Shown: positions 6,758-11,063 of the stretch, in pieces | Position numbering within the stretch: the stretch's first letter is position 1 | Layout of the letters: each line of letters starts with the position of its first letter | Assembly: GCA_003070825.1 (NCBI GenBank) | Contig: QBLP01000044.1 | Location: 1 to 11,063 of the forward strand | Source: Halanaerobium sp. | Lineage (GTDB): Bacteria > Bacillota > Halanaerobiia > Halanaerobiales > Halanaerobiaceae | Length of the DNA: 11,063 nt | Direction of reading: 5' to 3' | Notes under the pieces: generated by a model | Database searches by the model: none | What the model saw: the letters and a program-made list of their open reading frames with translations, nothing else | What the model was told of the DNA's origin: nothing | Position numbers and translations under genes: made by a program

Positions 6758-7519
6758 ATGGAAGAGCTTATTGCTAAAGAAGAACTGTATCAGACGATTT
6801 TTAAGCGGAAATCAATCAGGAAATATCAGCAGCAGAAGTTATCTGTTGAGGAGCTGGAGGCGATTAGGGATTTTTTGCAGGCAGCAGAAGTAATTGATCC
6901 AGAAATTAAATTTGAGACCAAAATTGTGGACTCAGATCAGGTAAAAAGTCTGATTCCAATTAAGGCACCTCACTACCTGCAGTTTTTTTCAGAAGAAAAG
7001 GGAGATTATCTTTTAAATGCAGGCTTTATCCTGCAGCAGCTTGACCTTTTTCTGGCAGCAAATAATTTGGGCAGCTGCTGGTTTGGAATGGCGAAACCCA
7101 AAAAAGAAATCATTGCCGATTCAGAGCTTGAATATGTGATCACCCTGGTTTTTGGCCGGGCTGCAGAAGAAAATATCAGAGATTCAATTGAGGATTTTGA
7201 TCGCAAAACTCTTTCTGAAATCAAGGAAGGTAATGATCATTATGATTTATTAGAGGCAGCTCGCCTGGCACCATCTGCGACCAACGGTCAGCCCTGGTAT
7301 TTTAAGGTAGAAGCTGATCAAATTCACCTCTTTCAGAATGAGCCAAATTTTATCAAAAAGTTTTTCTACGAAAAGATGAATAGAATTGATATGGGGATTA
7401 CTCTCGCTCATATCTGGTTGGCAGCAGTAGAACATGATTATAACTTTAATTTCAAAAAGTATTCTCAGGCACCTGCTGTGGTTGAGGGGTATAATTATCT
7501 GGGAACAGTTGAAATTTAA
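6758..7519 (+). CDS. Nitroreductase family protein (TM1586-like)
   Basis: This 253-residue putative FMN-dependent oxidoreductase starts at ATG 6758 behind GAGGAG (6744-6749). The N-terminus carries the FMN-phosphate-binding pattern RKSIRKY (17-23). A second half begins near residue 160 with ARLAPSATNGQPW (168-180), the conserved active-site segment of the TM1586 subgroup, in which two pseudo-repeats in one chain make the fold normally formed by a dimer. The middle shows LNAGFILQQLDLFLAANNLG, then SCWFGM, also typical of nitroreductases. The true substrate is unknown; such enzymes reduce nitro groups, quinones or flavins with NAD(P)H. It lies 36 nt after the SNF2 gene with no terminator seen, so it may be read from the same transcript. 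No functional link is evident. Confidence 0.85.
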   Translation: MEELIAKEELYQTIFKRKSIRKYQQQKLSVEELEAIRDFLQAAEVIDPEIKFETKIVDSDQVKSLIPIKAPHYLQFFSEEKGDYLLNAGFILQQLDLFLAANNLGSCWFGMAKPKKEIIADSELEYVITLVFGRAAEENIRDSIEDFDRKTLSEIKEGNDHYDLLEAARLAPSATNGQPWYFKVEADQIHLFQNEPNFIKKFFYEKMNRIDMGITLAHIWLAAVEHDYNFNFKKYSQAPAVVEGYNYLGTVEI

Positions 7520-7572
7520 GATAAAGTTCATGTTAAATATAAAAATATAGAATAGTTACAGGAGATGATTTA

Positions 7573-8487
7573 GTGAAAAGAAAGATAATTATTGATACAG
7601 ATCCCGGCATAGATGATGCGGCAGCACTGGCAATTGCTCTCAATAACCCGGAGCTGGAAGTTTTAATGCTGAGCACAGTTGCCGGCAATGTTAATTTAGA
7701 TTATACAACAGAGAATGCAAAAAAGATTTTAGATTTTTTTGAGAAGGATACTCCGCTGGCCCGCGGCAACTCTCTGCCTCTGCTCAGAGAATATGAGGAT
7801 GCCAGTCAGTTTCACGGAGAAACAGGAATGAACGGCTATGATTTTCCTGTGAGTGAGCGAAAAGTTATGCCTTAGCACTCGGCTGTAGCAATGAAGGAAA
7901 TGATTCTGGCCAGTGAAAAAAAGGTTACTCTAGTTACAATTGGGCCGCTGACCAATGCTGCTTTACTGCTCAGCATGTATCCAGAAGTTAAAGATAAGAT
8001 TGAGGAAATTGTGATTATGGGTGGCTCGACCATTGGCGGTAATACCAATACAGCAGCTGAATTTAATATTAAGGTTGACCCTCATGCAGCCCAGATGGTT
8101 ATTAACTCCGGCCTGCCGATAACTATTTTTGGCCTCCGGGTGACTACCAGAGCGCTTTTGAGCAAAACTGACATTGAAGAAATTAGCGAGCTGGGAGGGG
8201 CCGGTGAGATGCTTTATTCGCTTTTCAGTCACTATCGGGGTGGAGATATTTATGGAACGGGTTTGATGATGCACGATATCTGCACAATCGGCTATCTATT
8301 GGAGCCAGAAATCTTTGATTATCAAAAAACTCACCTGGAAGTTGCTCTCGACGGCCCGGCTGCAGGAACTACTGTTGCTGACCTTTATTCCCGTTATACT
8401 GAAGAAAAGAATGTTAAGCTGGCTGTCGATATTGACCAGCAGAAATTTAAAGACTGGGTGATTGAGGAAATATCTAAGCTTAAATAA
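7573..8487 (+). pseudogene. Nucleoside hydrolase (IUNH family) interrupted by an in-frame TAG
   Basis: The reading frame codes for a ribonucleoside hydrolase that would split the N-glycosidic bond of nucleosides into base and ribose for salvage. It starts at GTG 7573 behind GGAG (7561-7564). The calcium/ribose site DTDPGIDDA (8-16, with D10, D14, D15) is intact, as are VTIGPLTNAAL, AEFNIKVDP (E163, N165) and the C-terminal H234-D235 (MMHDICTIGYL). The only defect is TAG at 7873-7875, codon 101. The frame and family similarity continue directly after it (HSAVAMKEMI), so this is a single base substitution, not a frameshift. Without suppression, a 100-residue fragment lacking the C-terminal active-site residues is made. 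An in-frame ATG at 7891 has no ribosome binding site. The expected full length, 304 residues, is normal for the family. A sequencing error or amber decoding are alternatives. Confidence 0.85.
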
Positions 8488-8535
8488 ACTATTTAAATAA
8501 TAAGTTTAAAGATAAATTGCAGAGGAGAAAAGATA

Positions 8536-9144
8536 GTGGATAAAAAAGTTATCAAAGAATATCAAGATTACATTAATAAAATCGGGAATCGTAAAGAACT
8601 ATATAAAACTGTTGCAGATGAATATGATATTAAAACTGCAATTTATCCTGGTAGTCATATAGATATCGCGCCCTCAATGTTTATACCTAAGGTTATCTAT
8701 ATTGATAATTTTAAAGGTGCAGTTAAGTTTTTTAAGCAGCTTGACAGCATTAAAGAATATATAGAGGAAAATAAGGAGTATTCTACCCCCGCTGAAATCA
8801 ACTTTTTAGGACAGGACTATAATCAGCCTTTAGAGATAGAGGAAGTGGACCTTATTATCTCACAGTATGCTGGCTTTGTCGGCCAGGCAGCAAAAGATAG
8901 CTTAAAAATTGGCGGTATATTATTATGTAATGACAGTCATGGTGATGCAAGTTTAGCAAAGCATGATCAGGATTATAAACTTATTGCTGTTATTGAAAAT
9001 AATAAGATAAAAAAGGATAACTTAGATAAATACTTTAAATTGGCAAATGGAAAGCCAGTTGACATTAAGCAGTTAAAAGAAAAAATGAAAGGTCTGAAAT
9101 ACGAAAAGATGGCTGGAAATTACTTGTTCCGCAAAGTAAAATAA
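8536..9144 (+). CDS. Methyltransferase-like protein of unknown function
   Basis: This 202-residue protein starts at GTG 8536 behind AGAGGAG (8521-8527). I do not recognise a named family. The strand-loop pattern resembles a class I S-adenosylmethionine-dependent methyltransferase core: AIYPGSHIDIAP (35-46) could replace the glycine-rich motif I, an acidic residue ends the next strand (VIYID, D57), and DLIISQYAGF followed by SLKIGGILLCNDSHGD resembles the motif IV and V strands. The glycine-rich loop is not canonical, so SAM binding is uncertain. There is no signal peptide or membrane segment. Codon use is more AT-rich than in the flanking genes. It lies 48 nt after the nucleoside hydrolase gene and is followed by an intrinsic terminator, making it the last gene of this rightward run. 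Confidence 0.6.
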   Translation: MDKKVIKEYQDYINKIGNRKELYKTVADEYDIKTAIYPGSHIDIAPSMFIPKVIYIDNFKGAVKFFKQLDSIKEYIEENKEYSTPAEINFLGQDYNQPLEIEEVDLIISQYAGFVGQAAKDSLKIGGILLCNDSHGDASLAKHDQDYKLIAVIENNKIKKDNLDKYFKLANGKPVDIKQLKEKMKGLKYEKMAGNYLFRKVK

Positions 9145-9182
9145 CATATTTTTTAAATTCTACTATTATCTAATAAAGCAAT

Positions 9183-10955
9183 TTATTCCAGAGCCAGGGT
9201 AACTGGCTCTTTTTCTTTTGCCTTCATTTCTGCTATAAACTCCTGATAGCTTTCATTTTTAACAGCAATTTGAGTATAAGCTTTAAGTGCATGATATTTA
9301 AGCCAGGGATCACTGCTTTTGGAGATTATATTTTTCAGCAATTCAGCCAAATCGGCAGCCTCAGAACCAAAGCTTGCTAAAAGATCAAGCAGAAAATACT
9401 GAGCTTCAGAACTGAGTCTAAGTTCATTTCTTTTAAGCAGGAGATTTTTTAAGGGAACTAATGCTAATGGTTCGGCTAGATCAGCGGCTACTGCTGCCGC
9501 CTTTTTCTTGATCGAATAAGCTTCCTCAATAATTAATTTTAAAAGCTCTGCACTAATAATTAATCTCTGCTTTTTATAGTTTTCTTGCTTTTCCAGTGTC
9601 TCCGCTATTAATTTAGAACTGAGATTAAATCTAACAGCTTTCTTAATAATCAAATCTATTGGAAGCTGATTGCTCAGGGCTGCCAGCTTTAAATAAATGG
9701 TGCATTTTTTGCTGGAGCTGCAGTTTCTCAAATGATTTTTAATCATTTTTTCAAGTTTTAAAGTCTGTTCATGATTTTTCTGGTTGAGAAGCCTGTTTAA
9801 TTGAGCTCTCGCCTGCTTTTGTAAATTTTGATTTAAATAAGGTGCCAGTTTTAAAATTAGAGCAAAGTTATGGCTCTTGCTGAGAAAAAAAGAGATGGTT
9901 TTTAGCAGGAGATAATAAAGCAGAACTAAGCTCATTAGAAAAATTATAATTTTTAAAAGTCCAAACTGATAGTAGAAAAGCAGCAGTAGAGGCTGAAATA
10001 AATACAAAATGGCTGAGCTAATTAAAAAGATAAAAATACCGCTCAGTGAATATTTCTGCCAGCAGAGATAGAAAAATAATAGGGCAGCAGAAATTATAGA
10101 AAAGTAAATACTCAGCTGCAGCCAGAGATAGAGGCGGCTAGCCTGTCTTAAAGCTTTAAAGTTATTAATTCTGCCGGCTCCAAGTTTTCTTTCCGCAAAG
10201 AGAGGATCATTAATTTGAGCAGCAGTACCTTCAATTATTTTTAACCCTTCTTCAATACTAATTTCCGGCTTCAAGCTTAAAATATTTGCCAGTAGAGCGG
10301 TAAGCTGGGGAGCGGCAAAGGAAGTTCCACTGATTTTATAAGTTCGGCTGTAATTTAAAGCAGGTAGATAGTCTCTCTGCGTAATTTCTATAACTCCGGG
10401 AGCTGAAAAATCTACCTGACTGCCGTAATTTGAACCGGGCATTTTCTGAGCCTCAGCCAGAGCAGCAACAGCAGTCACCTCACTGAAGGCAGCAGGATAG
10501 GTGAGCCGTTCCCGATTATTGTTGCCAGCGGCTGCTATCAGAACAATGTTTTCAAGCTCTGAAATCTTTTCTATAATTTCTTTTTGAAACTCACTTTCTT
10601 CAAAACCAAGGCTGATATTGACCACAATTTTTTCTTCTGGATGCAGTCTGGCATAATTATGAATTTCATTTAAGGAATTTAAATATTCATTTTTATCAAT
10701 CCGCTTAATAATATTTTCCGCCGAAAAAGCTCTTATCTCAGCTCGACTCAGGCTGCGGATGATGGCTGCAACTTGACTGCCGTGGGAGCTTTCAGGTTGA
10801 ATTTTTAGGGCAGGACTTTTAAGAAATTCTGCTTCAACTTCTGAATCTAAAATGAATATTTTAACCCGATCACTGCGCAATAGTTGATCTTTCAGCTGAA
10901 AAGAGACGATAAAGATACTTAATAAAATTAAAAGAAAAATTAGTGGTTTTTTGAT
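9183..10955 (-). CDS. Membrane-anchored subtilisin-family (S8) serine protease with HEAT-like C-terminus; probable ATC start
   Basis: This is a predicted 590-residue protein if translation starts at ATC 10955-10953. Residues 1-25 then form a signal/anchor sequence (KKPLIFLLILLSIFIVSFQL). The subtilase domain follows, with catalytic D37 (FILDSEV), H58 (SSHGSQVAAI), oxyanion N145 (AAGNNN) and S212 (SGTSFAAP), all intact. Three membrane segments lie at about 276-297, 304-328 and 333-351, then a helical domain to the end resembling HEAT repeats. The lysine between the first two segments suggests an outward protease domain and a cytosolic C-terminus. The first conventional start, TTG 10880, gives 565 residues but has no ribosome binding site and would remove the signal sequence. 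The AAGGAGG site and extended -10 box upstream both fit ATC. Substrate is unknown. The gene converges on the rightward run. Confidence 0.82.
   Translation of the reverse strand: MKKPLIFLLILLSIFIVSFQLKDQLLRSDRVKIFILDSEVEAEFLKSPALKIQPESSHGSQVAAIIRSLSRAEIRAFSAENIIKRIDKNEYLNSLNEIHNYARLHPEEKIVVNISLGFEESEFQKEIIEKISELENIVLIAAAGNNNRERLTYPAAFSEVTAVAALAEAQKMPGSNYGSQVDFSAPGVIEITQRDYLPALNYSRTYKISGTSFAAPQLTALLANILSLKPEISIEEGLKIIEGTAAQINDPLFAERKLGAGRINNFKALRQASRLYLWLQLSIYFSIISAALLFFYLCWQKYSLSGIFIFLISSAILYLFQPLLLLFYYQFGLLKIIIFLMSLVLLYYLLLKTISFFLSKSHNFALILKLAPYLNQNLQKQARAQLNRLLNQKNHEQTLKLEKMIKNHLRNCSSSKKCTIYLKLAALSNQLPIDLIIKKAVRFNLSSKLIAETLEKQENYKKQRLIISAELLKLIIEEAYSIKKKAAAVAADLAEPLALVPLKNLLLKRNELRLSSEAQYFLLDLLASFGSEAADLAELLKNIISKSSDPWLKYHALKAYTQIAVKNESYQEFIAEMKAKEKEPVTLALE
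9190..9214 (+). terminator. Intrinsic terminator ending the rightward gene run
   Basis: AGAGCCAG (9190-9197) pairs perfectly with CTGGCTCT (9203-9210) around a 5-nt loop, and a run of five T (9210-9214) follows, with four more T after one C. This is a canonical Rho-independent terminator for + strand transcription, 45 nt after the stop codon at 9144. It lies inside the last codons of the convergent S8 protease gene, so those bases serve both as coding sequence and terminator. On the - strand no U-run follows, so it is expected to act in one direction only. Confidence 0.85.
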
Positions 10956-10962
10956 AGTCGCT

Positions 10963-10969
10963 CCTCCTT
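10963..10969 (-). promoter_or_regulatory. Ribosome binding site deciding the ATC start of the S8 protease
   Basis: On the - strand AAGGAGG (10969 to 10963) lies 7 nt before ATC (10955-10953). This is ideal spacing, and there is no ATG, GTG or TTG in that frame between the upstream TAA and ATC. The next conventional start, TTG 10880, is 83 nt away. The site therefore strongly favours initiation at or next to the ATC codon. Confidence 0.75.
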
Positions 10970-10987
10970 TCGCAGCTTTGTAAAATA

Positions 10988-10996
10988 ATTATAACA
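10988..10996 (-). promoter_or_regulatory. Extended -10 promoter of the S8 protease gene
   Basis: On the - strand TGTTATAAT (10996 to 10988) is a perfect extended -10 element (TGnTATAAT). No good -35 hexamer is seen at 16-18 nt, as is common for extended -10 promoters. Transcription would start near 10981, giving a leader of about 25 nt before the ATC codon but about 100 nt before TTG 10880. Confidence 0.6.
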
Positions 10997-11063
10997 CAGA
11001 TTAAGTGAAAAGATTAATTATAAAAATTTGAAAATTAAAAAAGGAAATCGGTTTACTATCTAT

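Noticed and set aside
7509..7551. Possible promoter before the nucleoside hydrolase (TTGAAA at 7509-7514 with AT-rich -10-like strings)
   Set aside because: No -10 candidate at 16-18 nt is close to TATAAT; random AT-rich sequence gives such matches.
7891..8487. Independent gene for the second half of the nucleoside hydrolase starting at ATG 7891
   Set aside because: There is no ribosome binding site, and the sequence is simply the downstream part of the interrupted hydrolase in the same frame.
8486..8509. AAACT...AGTTT inverted repeat before the methyltransferase-like gene
   Set aside because: The arms are 5 bp of A/T-rich sequence in an AT-rich gap; expected by chance.
11028..11059. Rightward divergent promoter (TTGAAA at 11028-11033) at the right edge
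   Set aside because: The -10 candidates are poor and no rightward gene is visible before the window ends.
1..11063. CRISPR arrays, tRNA or rRNA genes, insertion sequences or long direct repeats
   Set aside because: None were recognised on reading either strand; short CAG/CTG-rich stretches reflect codon use in the coding regions.

Overview
The window looks like a low-GC Firmicutes chromosome, most likely from a Halanaerobium-like member of the Halanaerobiales. Three things point that way: AT-rich intergenic DNA, strong AAGGAGG-type ribosome binding sites, and Glu/Asp-rich proteins that still use many CTG and CAG codons. The genus is an inference from style, because no rRNA or marker gene is present.

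Left part (1-897, + strand): the C-terminal winged-helix end of a Fic-family protein, cut by the window edge, is followed 18 nt later by a small TPR protein. Positions 898-1072 hold a perfect-looking hairpin, a near-consensus sigma-A promoter and a candidate operator. These serve an AbiE type IV toxin-antitoxin pair (abiEi 1073-1678, abiEii 1675-2580, 4-nt overlap).

Middle part (2581-9214, + strand): a second promoter (2604-2632) drives a second toxin-antitoxin pair. This is an MNT nucleotidyltransferase (mntA, ATG at 2664) and a HEPN RNase toxin (hepT), overlapping by 8 nt. A 1078-residue SWIM-SNF2 helicase follows after only 19 nt. Downstream on the same strand are a TM1586-like nitroreductase, a nucleoside hydrolase gene broken by one in-frame TAG, and a methyltransferase-like protein of unknown function. 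No terminator was recognised between the second promoter and a clear intrinsic terminator at 9190-9214, so this may be one long transcription unit. Two toxin-antitoxin modules, a Fic end and an SNF2 helicase in under 7 kb resemble a small defence/stress island set among housekeeping-like genes.

Right part (9183-11063, - strand): a convergent gene encodes a membrane-anchored subtilisin-family (S8) protease with an unusual layout: N-terminal hydrophobic segment, catalytic domain, three membrane segments, then a helical HEAT-like C-terminal domain. Promoter, ribosome binding site and signal sequence all point to initiation at an ATC codon (10955-10953). That means either a rare start codon or a lost ATG. 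The last codons of this gene also form the intrinsic terminator of the opposite strand.

Nothing in the window is a clear, entirely new system. The points most worth following are the mntA-hepT-SNF2 linkage, the ATC-started protease, and the amber codon in the nucleoside hydrolase.
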